From: Uloborus plumipes
Taxonomy: Eukaryota; Arthropoda; Arachnida; Araneae; Uloboridae
Reading direction: 5' to 3'
Length of the DNA: 64,000 nucleotides
Assembly: GCA_038373865.1 (NCBI GenBank)
Contig: JAXGGA010004468.1
Coordinates: 1 to 64,000 of the forward strand
The position numbers and the translations under genes are program-made. Of the stretch, positions 22,433 through 34,900 are shown one piece after another. A model generated the notes under the pieces. That model was given only the letters and a program-made list of their open reading frames with translations. It did no database searches and was not told the origin of the DNA. Positions within the stretch are counted from its first letter, which is position 1, and each line of letters opens with the position of its first letter.

Positions 22433-22689
22433 GTGTTAGGTTTTATCGTTGCGAAATTTCTTGGTTAAGTCACCGAGCTCAAAGCCTGCGATAAAAGCTA
22501 TGCAATAGCTCAAAAAACCTAACTAGTGGGATCCTTTCGCAATTTGTAATTCCTAAAAACATAGAATGAATTCCAGACTTTAAAATTCAAATGAATGCCA
22601 GGAGCTGATTGCTGGATATTTTTGCCCCTTGCAGGAGCATTGAGCTATACAGCTCAATGGTGCTAAATGACTGCTGTGCCATCTAGTGG

Positions 22690-22935
22690 CAATACTCGAA
22701 TACATGAGATCAGCTTGACTGTTTCTCTTGCTTAGATCTATCTACGTTGTCGCGTTAAATCTCTTGAAGTCGTTTCCACTCTGCTGTCGGCCGGTCGTTT
22801 TGGTTACTTTACTCCGGGGGTGATGGGCAGGTTATCCAGAAGGAGGAGCGGGCAGATGAATGAGAATTACCGTAGGATTTGAAGTTGGAAAGATCACTTG
22901 GAGTTCTAAAACCCATAAGAAAAAGCTATGAAATA
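22690..22935 (+). promoter_or_regulatory. Probable promoter and 5' UTR of the CIDE-N gene
   Basis: A short GC-richer patch with CpG dinucleotides (GTCGGCCGGTCGTTTT near 22785-22800) stands out from AT-rich flanks and lies just upstream of the proposed first coding exon. No TATA box is obvious. The transcription start cannot be placed from sequence alone. Confidence 0.35.
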
Positions 22936-22936
22936 A
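22928..22936 (+). other. Two-codon upstream ORF overlapping the main start
   Basis: ATG AAA TAA; its stop overlaps the proposed main ATG as TAATG. Such an arrangement can limit or couple initiation at the main start. It depends on the first exon call. Confidence 0.35.
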
Positions 22937-22947
22937 TGACATCTGCA
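22936..22947 (+). CDS. CIDE-N gene, proposed first coding exon (MTSA)
   Basis: ATG ACA TCT GCA then donor GTGAGT at 22948. Phase 0 joins to GAC at 24725, giving MTSADSRQRPYKVW. An in-frame TAG lies at 22873-22875 with no other ATG between. A CpG-richer patch lies upstream. It is short and so unproven; another exon in the 1.8-kb intron could supply the start. Confidence 0.55.
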
Positions 22948-25900
22948 GTGAGTACATGAAAATCTTTCGAGGGTTCTTCCGTGAGGTTTATCTAATAAAT
23001 CTATTAATCATACAGTAGGCCTAGTGCAAATAATGTTCCTTTTTTCTGTAAAAGAAAAAATATTCCTTCGTTATATTGTAATGAAATTTTATTTCATTAC
23101 TTTTCAATAAATACTGTGATTAATTCTACACTTTAAAAACCATATGGATTCTTTTGCAAAGCAAAAGAACATCCATAAAATAAAAACAATCAATATGTCA
23201 AATGTGTTAAAATACATTTTATTTAGTATATAATGTTTGCTCTCAAAATTTTGAAAATAGAAATCAAAGTTACTGATTATTAAATTTTTGTTTGTGATAA
23301 TAAAAGCCCTTATTATTCATCTTGTTTATATTGCACATGATTGATTTCTTATATCTTGGAAGATCTGCCAATAGTTAAAAATTTTGCAGATGTAGACAAA
23401 TTATTTTACTTTTGAGATTTTTAGCAGCTTATATTGAAAATGGACATTTATCAAGAGCAGTTTGTAGTCCAAAGAACAGTAGTGTGAGAATTTCACACTA
23501 TTTATTTGCCTTGTTAATAACTCCACTGTTATATATATTTTTTTTTGCACCTGTGACTATTCCAGAAATTCTGCCTAGCCTTTATAAAACATATAATAAT
23601 GAACTGTAAGCCACTTGTATGAATTCAATAGCCAAAACCATCGTGCTTAGTTTGTATTCTTAAAACAAAATAGCAACTTATTAAAGGATGCACTACATCT
23701 AAAAAGTTATGACCTGGATTTCTTTCTTCATAGTTGACTTTATGTTCTATGTAAATTTTTCTTATTCCTGGGCGAATTTATGTTAAGCTCCAGAGCATAC
23801 TTAAGTGTAGTTCTCTCTCTCTCTTTAATACCTTATAGCCATCAGGCTGGAATTATACTTTGTCCTTCAAGGTAATCTCTGTATGTACCAAGTACCATCA
23901 AATGTTGATAAAAGTTTTCCTTTATCCTTTGATGTGAAACAATCCTCCCCCCCCCCAAAAAAAAAGAGAAATAAAGTTGTATATAGTCAGACAAAAACCT
24001 AAATCATGTTATACATTTTTCAAATGTGAAATGTGGAGATTGATAGATTGATATCGGCGAAATATAACTAAGAGAGGAAAGACTAATGTAACCAAACTTT
24101 AAAATTTCTTGTTATATAAGATGTTCCATATTACTGCTAAGCCAAACTGCTCTGATCACATCCTTATAATTTGTATTGCATTGATCTTTGGATAAGGCAA
24201 AGTATGATTAAAACAAACTGGTTTTAAAGGTCTCTTGGAGCTTGTTTTAAAGGAGGTTTCACTGCGTTTTATGGTTTGAAAGCAATCTATTGATGATAAT
24301 TGGTTGTATAAATAAGAAATCTAGAAGTATAGAGTGGGAAAAGTTATATTATAATCATAGTAAAACTACATGTAGATCTGAAAATATTCGCTTGCTCCAA
24401 TGTAAATAAACAAAAACAGTAGCATTTGAAAGAAATGAGACATTCTTTTTTTCTCAACAATTTTTTTTTTTTCTGTAGTATTTGCTAGAGTATCTCTTAG
24501 CTTTGTAATTGGTTATCTTACTGTCGTGATAGCAATGATCATAAAATATCAAATAAGTACACGACTAAGTCTTTCAATTATTCTGAAAAATTACATGTAT
24601 AAAGAACAGAAATGAGAAAAGAGCTCATTATCACTTTCAATGACAATATGAAGATATGAAGATTTTGCTTTACTTCTCTTGTTAAAGTTGTATTGGTATT
24701 GATGGCATTCTTTTTATTTTACAGGACTCAAGGCAGCGTCCATATAAAGTATGGAGCTGTGACAGACAAACAAGAAAAGCTGTCATGGCGTCAAATTTAA
24801 GAGAGTTAAGAGAACGAGGTGATTTGAGCCATTTTTAAAAAGTCGACTTGTGTCTTATGTTCTTACAAATATCACTATTTTTTAAAGTTAATTTTGAAAA
24901 AAAATTTTTAAGTTATATTAAACTGTGTCCTTCAAAATTGTACGTGCTCCGAATTTCAAATTATACCCATTGGGGCAGAGCAACTTGCTTGTTTGTTATT
25001 CAAGTTAAAAAATAAATGCATAGAAACAAATTTTATTCTTTAATTGCCATAAGAACAACCTTAAAAATGTATGGTTATGCAGTTTTAAAGATTATCTGGC
25101 TGTTGGAGTTCATTATTTTGAGTGCACTTTAATTTTGAAAGTTATTTTGAGCTCTTTCCAGCATCTCCATTAGTATGTTGGCAACAGCTGTAAGATTTTA
25201 ATTGATTACTACAAACCCCTCTTAACTTGGGATACCTTTTTACAAAAAGTTGTTGTAGGCGGCTACCATGGAGTACAATATTGAAATGAGCATGGAATTC
25301 TCATCGAGTACCGATGACGGAGTGACCATTTGAAAAACACATCAAATTGTACTATAAAAGTTAATTATGAGAGCGGGAAAATTGTTTAATTTCTCTGAGA
25401 TTGAGGAGAAGTCATTTCATTGAGAGAATTTTGTCAGGAAAGCATGATTTTGGTTATCTTTTATAATTTTTTTTAAGAATTAGGTATCAAATAAGTACAT
25501 CCTAAAGTATTAATGTTACGGAAATTTCATTAAATTAGTTCAACATTAGGTATATGCATTTCTTATTAACTCTTCTAATAATCTGACATATATTCATATC
25601 TTTCGTCTTGTTTAGGTTGTTACTTACAGCTTGGCGTAATCCAGCCCATTGTGGCATATGTGCCATTAACCCATGGTGGTACCTTTAAAAAATTTTTTAC
25701 TAACATTGAAATTCAAAGAGATGTAAAATATAACTGGTGAGTATTACAAGTCATTCAAGAACCCAAGATTACATTTGGAGACATTATTTTAGGTCTGCAA
25801 AAATATTATATCAATTTAAACTTGTGTCAATCACTGTTCTAAGTAGGACTGGTATGACAAATTTTTAAGGTTGGAGTGAATCGGACGTAGAACAGCAAAG

Positions 25901-28900
25901 GGTTAACTGAACGATGTATAACTTTTTTATATGAAGCAAGGTAAAATTAAGATGTATTGGCTGTTATGAACATAATGAAATTTTTTAATCAATTACATCT
26001 ATTATCGTTATATTTGTCTGAATATTTATGACATGTACTTACTCCTATAACCCTTGATGTGCAGGATCTTCCCGACTTGGATTCCCATCCACTGATGCTC
26101 GCATCGTCCTGGAGAGCGATGGAACGGAAGTGGAAGATGACATCTACTTTCAGACCATTGACAGAGATACTATATTTCTTATCCTTTGTCCTGGAGAACG
26201 ATGGCTCCCTCCCGGAGTCGAAGCCCTCAGAGCTGGTAAGGACAGTTGATTTCATGATACTTTTCGGGTGGAGATGGTATTATCTGAATTGAATAGTTGC
26301 TATGTTCATTATTTTCTGTTAATATTGGTCCATATTGAGGTATATGCTATTTTTCCATTCTTACACACAAGATTGCAAAAAAAATTATAATTTTCATTTA
26401 ACCCTGAAATTAGTCATTTTTTTTTTTTTTTAATTAGAAACGCTTCCCAAAAAGGTCATTTTTTTCTTTAGTAAAATGAGACAAACATTTAGTTAAAAAT
26501 ATTATTCAGTAGTTGCTATCGCAATGATACATATTAAATTTTCAGAATGGCTGAAAATACTATATTTAAAAATGTTTAATTGTTTGATTTCTTGAATATT
26601 AAAAGTCAAATTCATAGACTTTATATTGCTGTAAAAAAATGTTTTTTTATTCATTCATATTCTACACAAAAAGAAACGTTTATTTTATTTGATTATTTAA
26701 TGATTAAGCAAATTTTTTATTGTTTAGATCAAGAATCTGAGAGTGTCATGCCTGTGATTCATGACGTCTCAGATTTTTTCCAAAAAATTATCAAATGTTT
26801 ATTATATTATTGAAAGACCAACTTCAGAATGTTTTGTTCTAAAGTTAAGTTGTTTAGCTTTTATGGATCCCCAAAGTTGAAGGTGCGGCATCAAAAATTA
26901 AGCAGATTTTCAAGACATGGAAGTTGCTGTGAGCCAAAACTCGAAACAGGAACGGTTGAACTCCAATTTTCATTTTGCATATCGAATATAGAAGGTTGAA
27001 ACTTTACAAAATGAATGTTAAATTTGTGGTAAGTTGTTGCCGTAAAGTCAGTGAAGGCCCTCAAAACTAGGCATTTTTGACGTTTTTTAGCGTTTTTGAG
27101 GTCCAAAAATAGCTTGTACATTTCAGTTGGCACATCAAAAGTGGTATCGTTTGAAAGACCAGTGTAAGCACTTTAAAATAATGTATAAATACCAGAGGAA
27201 AGTTCCACGTGCTTTTAGTTGCGTAAGGCCGAAATATGAAAAATGTCATATTTTACCGATATTCAAACGGTCATAACTTCCTCTGCCAACAACATATTGA
27301 TTTTTTTTTTTTTTTTGCCAATGTCATACTCTATTCTTTGTCTTAACAGAACAGTTGAGCCCTTTGAGGCGAAATGTAAAAATTTTTTTTACAAAAAATG
27401 TATTTTTTCCTGTGCATTTTTTGTAAATTTTTTTTTTACATTTGGCCTCAAAGGACTCAAGTGTTCTATTAAGACAAAGAATAGAGTATGACATTGGCAA
27501 AAAAAAATTTTAATATGTTGTTGGCAGAGGAAGTTATGACCGTTTGAATATCGGTAAAATATGACATTTTTCATATTTTGGCCTTACGCAACTTAAAGCA
27601 CGATGAACTTTCCTCTGTTATTTATACATTATTTTAAAGTGCTTACACTGGTCTTTCAAACGACACTACTTTTGTCGTGGCAACTGAAATGTACAAGTTT
27701 TTTTTAGACCTCAAAAACACAAAACGTCAAAAATGCCTTGTTTTGAGGCCCATCACTGACCTTAGGCAACAACCGACCACAAATTTAGCATTCATTTTGT
27801 AAAGTTTCAACCTTCTATATTCCATATACAAAAAGAAAATTGGAGTTAAACAGTTCCTGGTGAGAGTTTTGGCTCACAGCAACTTCCATGTCTTGAAAAT
27901 CCGCTTAATTTTTGATGCCGCACCTTCACCTTTAGGGATCCATAAAAGCTAAACAACTCAACTTTAGAAGAAAACATTCTGGATTTGGTCTTTCAATAAG
28001 ATAATAAACATTTGGTAAATTTTCCGAAAAAATCTGAGAGGTCATGAATAACCTCATAATGCTAGGCATGTCAGTTTCTCAGATTCTTGCTCTTAAAAAA
28101 AAATCTTTTAAAAATTATTCCTCTGTTCACTTTTTCTTCTTTTCTGTATTGGTCAAACCTCACTCATTTTCACTACAATCATTATCAGTATTGATAACTT
28201 TATTAGTTTTTAATCAACTGTATGAACTATCGCTACTTCTTTCACTTAAAAGATCTTACTGGACAAGAGATTTCACAACGGAAATTAGAATTTCTTTGCA
28301 GGCAAGTTGAACTCATTGTCTGATTGTAGAATATGATGCATATCCAGATCAACAAATGTCAGATTTAATTAACTCGTTGTCTCTGTTTAGTATTCATTCT
28401 CTTTTTTTTCTGTGCCACGGTTTGCTTTGTGATTGGAACTAAGTCAGATTTTTTTTTTCCCTCTGCAGAATAAGCCCAAAATTCTGCAGCATACTAGAAA
28501 TTTTCGAATTTTCAGTCACGATATTCAATGTCTCATTGTTTTTTTTTTTTTTTTTTTTTTTTTTGACATACTGACTGGGGCAGTGTATCAGTCAGTCCTC
28601 ATATCGTAATATTTTAAATAGCAAGATACTCTTTAAAAAAAAACAAGAAAAAAAACCTCTTTTGGATTAGTATTTATCGGAATGTGTGCAATCAAGTATG
28701 TATGGTTCCTGTGATTTCTTTTTAATGAGTTTTAATTGAGATACTTAGCTATTCAACATTCATATCTAGTGATTCCTTATGTTTTCTTAGAAACTGAAAT
28801 TTTAATTGCTATAATTTTTTTCTTCAAAAATTTATAAGAAATGTCCATTTCAAACTTTAAGTTGATGACTAATTGGTAGTACCCTTAATGCTTTTTTTTA

Positions 28901-31900
28901 AATTCTTTTTCCTTCCTTTTGGATTCTAAAACAAATCCCAACCACATCCTAAGTAGATTCAAATAAATGTTCACAACTTGTATTTTTAAAGGATGGCAAA
29001 ATAAAGATTTAACTTATTGGGAAAGGAAATTGAATCAACTATTAAAAAATAAATGAATAAAAAACCTGTTATTTGTTGACTATCATTAATGTTTCAATGT
29101 AACATCTTTTTTACTTTCTTCTATATCTAATATATAGAAGGAAGTATTGGATTCGTGAAAATTTTCGAATGTCGAATTTTGACGGATTTGCACGTTTTGA
29201 GGTGCGCTGAGTCCATTTTGGAGTCATTCCACGTCAACTGGACCAATTTTTCAAATCGTCCCCACTCGACCATCTCCGATTTGGATTTGATTTTACAGAG
29301 GTGTAGACATGCCTATGAAACTAACCTGTGCAAATTTTTAGCTTTTAAGATCCAAATCTGGAGGAGCTAGGATCCCGCAAAAAATGTGGCCCAAAATGGC
29401 AGATGAACTTCATGAAACAAATTGCAATGTTTAGGTCAAGGTTGCAGAAAATTTTATCACAGTGGAAGCCTAATTTTTTTTGGAGCTTAAAGTACTTTTC
29501 GTTGTCAACACTCTCCAGTATATTCTTTGAGATTGCGCTTATTAGATTTTGTGTAGCATGTGCCTAAACTTGCGAAAAAACGCGGTGGGCAATTTTTTTC
29601 CTGGATTTCAGGGTGTCATAAATTTTTAACCAAAAAACTTCAAAGGTTTATACTTCGAAGTTTCATTGTCCAAATACTTGTTTTTAATGTTTTACAGCTA
29701 CAGAGCTTAAATATTGTATTTGTAAAAGATATTGGCACCCTAAGTGTCGATGAAAACGCTTCTTTTGAAAAATCGCCTGTTTTCAACTCCCTATATCTCA
29801 GGTTTGTCACCTAAGACCATTTTTTCTTTGGCACCACTAGAAAGAATAGATTTTTTCCTATCGAAATGAGTGTTTTTTTCGATGGTGTTCTTTCAAATAA
29901 GGATGAAAAAATTAGCTTGAAATACTATCTGTTATGAAGAATTGGCATAAATAGGTTAAGACTGCAGAAAATTTTATCACAATGGGGGCCTAATATTTTT
30001 GGAATTTAAAGTACTTTTAGTTGTCAATACTCTCCAGTATTTTTTGTGAGATCGAGCTTATTAAATTTTGTGTAGCACGCATGTCAACTTACGAAAAAAC
30101 GCGGTGGGCAATCTTTTTCCTGGATTCATAAATTTTTAACCAAACAAATTCAAAGGTTCATATTTCGTAGTTCTATTGTCCAAATACTTGTTTTTAATGT
30201 TTTACAGCTGCAGAGCTTAAATATTGTATTTGTAAAAGATATTGGCACCCTAAGTGTCTATCAAAATCATTTTAATGGAAAATCGGCTGTTTTCAACTCA
30301 CTGTATCTCAAGTTTGTCACCTTCAACCGTTTTTTCGTTGGCACCATTAGAAAGAACAGATTTTTACCTATCGAAATGAGTTATTTTTCGATGGTGTTCT
30401 TTCGAATAAGGAGGAAAAAAAAAGCTGGAAGTTTTGTCAGTTGTGAAGAATTGGCAAAATTAGGCTAAGACTGCAGAATATTTTATTATAATAGAAGTTC
30501 GAATTTTTAACAACTTAAAGTAAATTTAGTTGTTAATAGATTCTAATAATTATGTGATTTCCAGCTCATTAGCTTTTGTGTAGCATACATGAAAATTATT
30601 GGCAATTCCTGTTTGAAAAATAGCTTGATTTCAATGAACTGTAACTCAGGTTTGTCCACCTTCCATCATCTTTTCGTTAGTACTACTATAAATAACAGAT
30701 TTTTTCTTATCAGAGTATTTATATAAACAACTAAATGCACTTTAAGTTGTTAAAAATTCGAACTTTTGGTATAATAAAATTTCTGAAGTCTTAGCCTAAT
30801 TATGCCAATTCTTCATAATTGACAATACTTCGAGCTATTTTTTTCTTCCTTATTCGAAAGAACACCATCGGAAAAAAAACTCATTTCAATAGGAAAAAAT
30901 CTGTTCTTTCTAATGGTGCCAACAAAAAAACAGTGGAAGGTGACAAACTTGAGATACAGTGAGTTGAAAACAGGCGATTTTTCATTAAAATGATTTTGAT
31001 AGACACTTTTGACAACAATATCTCTTACAAAATCAATATTTAAGCTCTGCAGCTGTAAAATATTAAAACCAAGTATTTGGACAATAGAACTACGAAACAT
31101 GAACCTTTGAATTTGTTTGGTTAAAAATTTATGAATCCAGGAAAAAGATTGCCTAACGCGTTTTTTTTGCAAGTTAACATGCGTGGTACACAAAACTTAA
31201 TTAGCTCAATCTCACAAAAAATACTGGAGAGTATTGACCACTAAAAGTACTTTAAACTCCAAAAATATTAGGCCCTCAGTGTGATAAAATTTTCTGCAGT
31301 CTTAACCTAATTATGCCAATTCTTCATAACAGACAGTATATCAAGCTAATTTTTTCATCCTTATTCGAAAGAACACCATCGAAAAAAAAACTCATTTCGA
31401 TAGGAAAAAATCTGTTCTTTCTAATTATGCCAAAGAAAAAATGGTCTTAGGTGACAAACCTGAGATATAGTGAGTTGAAAACAGGCGATTTTTCAAAAGA
31501 AGCGTTTTCATCGACACTTAGGGTGCCAACATCTTTTACAAATACAATATTTAAGCTCTGTAGCTGTAAAACATTAAAAACAAGTATTTGGACAATAAAA
31601 CTACGAAGTATAAACCTTTGAAGTTTTTTGGTTAAAAATTTATGACAACCTGAAATCCAGGAAAAAAATTGCCCACCGCGTTTTTTCGCAAGTTTAGGCA
31701 CGTGCTACACAAAATCTAATAAGCGCAATCTCAAAGAATATACTGGAGAGTGTTGACAACTAAAAGTACTTTAAGCTCCAAAAAAATTAGGCTTCCACTG
31801 TGATAAAATTTTCTGCAACCTTAACCTAAACATTGCAACTTGTTTCAAGAAGTTCATCCGCCATTTTGGGCCACATTTTTTGCGGGATCCTAGCTCCTCC

Positions 31901-34900
31901 AGATTTGGATCTTGAAAGCTAAAAATTTGCACAGGTTAGTTTCATAGGCATGTCTATACCTCTGTAAAATTTGATCCAAATCGGAGATGGTCGGGTGGGG
32001 ACCACTAGTCCACTTGACATGGAATGACTCTTTGATCATTTTTGGAAAATGTCTGTCTGTGTCTGTCTGTGTGTGTGTGTGTGTGTCTGTATGTGTGTGA
32101 CCTGTTTTTGTGGCCACGCTAGAGCAAAAACTACTGCATGAAATCAAACAAAAATTTTTGCACATATGTACCACCATGTGAACTGGTGCACCTGACTTTT
32201 TTTAGCGAATTCCTCCAAGGGGGGTGGAGCAATCGCACGTTTTCTGCGCGTGGGTGATTGCTATATCTCAGGAAGTAACCGACGGGATCAAACAACAATA
32301 GGGAACATGCACTATGTCACAAAATATGATTAAATTACTGTTATTTCATAGAATCGATGATGCTGATGCTGAAAATCAACATTAAAATTCAAAAAAATCA
32401 TTCACTTGAGCGTGAGAAGCAATTAAAAAGGGAGATTTTTGTAAACAATGTCACGTGACGAAAAACGCTCAGTCATTGGTCCACGTCACAGAATACGATT
32501 CTCCCAGTATTGCTGCCTTTGATAAGACAGTCAATGCGTTTTTAACACGCTGTTTTGTATTATCGTTATATTCGGGGCACGGATGGTAGTTCATTTTTTG
32601 GCATTTTCTTCGTCTTAGTTCATTATACAAAGAGTTTTACAGCTCTTTAAACGTTGAAAAGTGTTTTTTTAACTTTTCAGGGCAATATTTAAAGTTTTAG
32701 CTCATTTATGAAGTTTGAGCCAATTTTTAAGCAGCTGTGTCTTCTTATCAGTTTAGTGGTTTAGTGGTTTATAGTCATTGTTCACTTTAAAAGGGAAATG
32801 GGGGGGGAGGGGGGTAAACGGAAGGTAGTCTGCTTCACAAAAGAAAAGGAGCGTAGTAAAGCTGGTAGATCAAGAACAGAACAGGTTTGCGTTCTTTGAC
32901 TACATTCCAATCCTTTCCTCATTCTTTCAATCATTTTCTTGGAATTAGATTTCTGGAGAGTTCTGATCACTGAAAAACACCAACATTTTTCAGATCGGAA
33001 ACCTAAAAAAGTACGTGCCTTAATTCTCAGTAAAAATGTCCAAGTATTTACCACTGAAATATTTAAAATGTTTTCAACTTTAGCAGCATTTTTCGGGGGG
33101 TTTTGTTGCGAATTTTCGAAGCATGTTTAGTTTTATTCAGTCATCTAACTTCTGAAATGTAGTTATAATTAATGATTGATGGTTTTTTTTTTCTATATCT
33201 TCATATTTATTATTATTTTTTTTAAAGAATAAAATGACTTTTCATTTAAAATGATGGAAGAAAAATTTATCAAAAGGCAGTCCGATAATATTTCAAAGTT
33301 GGCTTGCTGTACGCTGTATCCATTTTCAGAAAAACACCCCGATTTCATATCGTGAATAGAAATGAAAAGAATTTGAGCAGTAAAATGAGTCAAAAGCTTT
33401 TATTTTCGCAAAAACAGGAGTGTTTAAACCGATAAATAATTGAGAAACAAAAAACAGTTTTAAAATATTTTTAAAGGGGCTGAATGTGGGGTTTCCTGGG
33501 GGGGGGGACACCCTTCAGGGCGTGACACCCAAAATGTGTTAAAGAGTTTATGAAGCTTCATAAAATTTAAAAATTTTCTTTCTTAAAAATTTCATTAAAA
33601 TTTATTTTATATAGAATTTATGAAACGCAGAGCATCGATACCGTTAGGGGGGGGCACCAAGTAACACCCATGCGTTGTTTGAATGAAACCAACCAAAAAT
33701 GTATCTCACAACTTAGGAAAAATGTACATGTTGAATTTCTTGAAAAATATCCCCATTGTTTTCAATTATATAGAATTCATCCAACGCAGGATCATTATTA
33801 TTGATGAAAAGGGGGTTACACAGGGTGACATTCAAAGCGTATCCAAGAGTGTGTGAAAAAAAAAATCTTTCTTTAAAAATGTCCCCGCTATTTGAAATTT
33901 TATTTAATTTATCGAATAGAGGAAATAGGAGTGTTGCACCCGTGTGTTATTTAATTGTTTTGAAGAGTTAATACCAGCTTCGATTGAGTTAAACCAAATA
34001 GCAATCGCGATTGCTCAAAAAAAAAAAAAAAAGAAAAAAACTCTTAAATTTTTGATGAATTGTTAAAACGTAGATTTTTTTTATTATTATTTGTTCATTT
34101 ATTCAGATTATTTTCTACAGAGTAACAAATAAAAAAAAAATCTATAAATAGAAGTTTAGATTTATAAATAACATTTTAAAAAGTCATATCAAAATTAAAA
34201 TGTGCTTTAAATAAAACATTTTATAAATAAATTTCTGATGAAATAAATAACAAACAATCCTCAAGAACATCCGAATTGCATTGCATTTTGAAACACATTT
34301 TGATATTCTTGTAAAAACACGCGCTATGCAAAAATCAAGTTCTTATATCTCGGAAAAATGTATTTGCTATCAATATTTGTCGTTGAATAACAAAAATTGT
34401 ATTCTTCTTTTCCACCCCCCCCCCCCCCAGTTAACATGACTGACATGTGTCTCAAAGAATCTAAGCCCATGTTTTTACAAGCTAAATGTTCTTCATATGA
34501 GTATTCTTTTATAGCTAAAAAAACATAAAATTAAAAAAAAATAAATAAATAAACCGTGAAGATTTGCGACTTGTAAAGGCTTAATAACTTGGCAGTATGT
34601 AAAACCTGTGCTTTAAAACTAGTATTTGGAATACATTGATTCCGTGATCCATCTTCTCAATATCTGCCAGTGTGAAGTTCCGCATTGTACAGCAGAGCAA
34701 ACGCTAGCAGAAGGAACGCAGGGAGAAAAGTAGTATTCTGTGACGTCACAAACTCATGAAGCGGCTACTTCCGTTTTCCAGGAGGCGTGGCCTAATCGCT
34801 TTAAAAACTCGTTTTAAATATGTTTAAACTGGCTTAATGGAGGTGTTATTGGTATGTTTCTGCACAGTTTTTCATTGTCTTTCATTTGCAAGTGAGTTTG

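Noticed and set aside
25619..25738. Open stretch between AG and GTGAGT in CIDE-N intron 2, exon-like
   Set aside because: Including it breaks the frame into the next exon, and the two halves of the CIDE-N domain join perfectly without it. At most a rare poison exon.
29560..29814. 84-codon frame as a gene, with its twin at 31447-31701
   Set aside because: It lies in a repeat unit inside a palindrome, the middle unit lost the frame, and no domain is recognisable.
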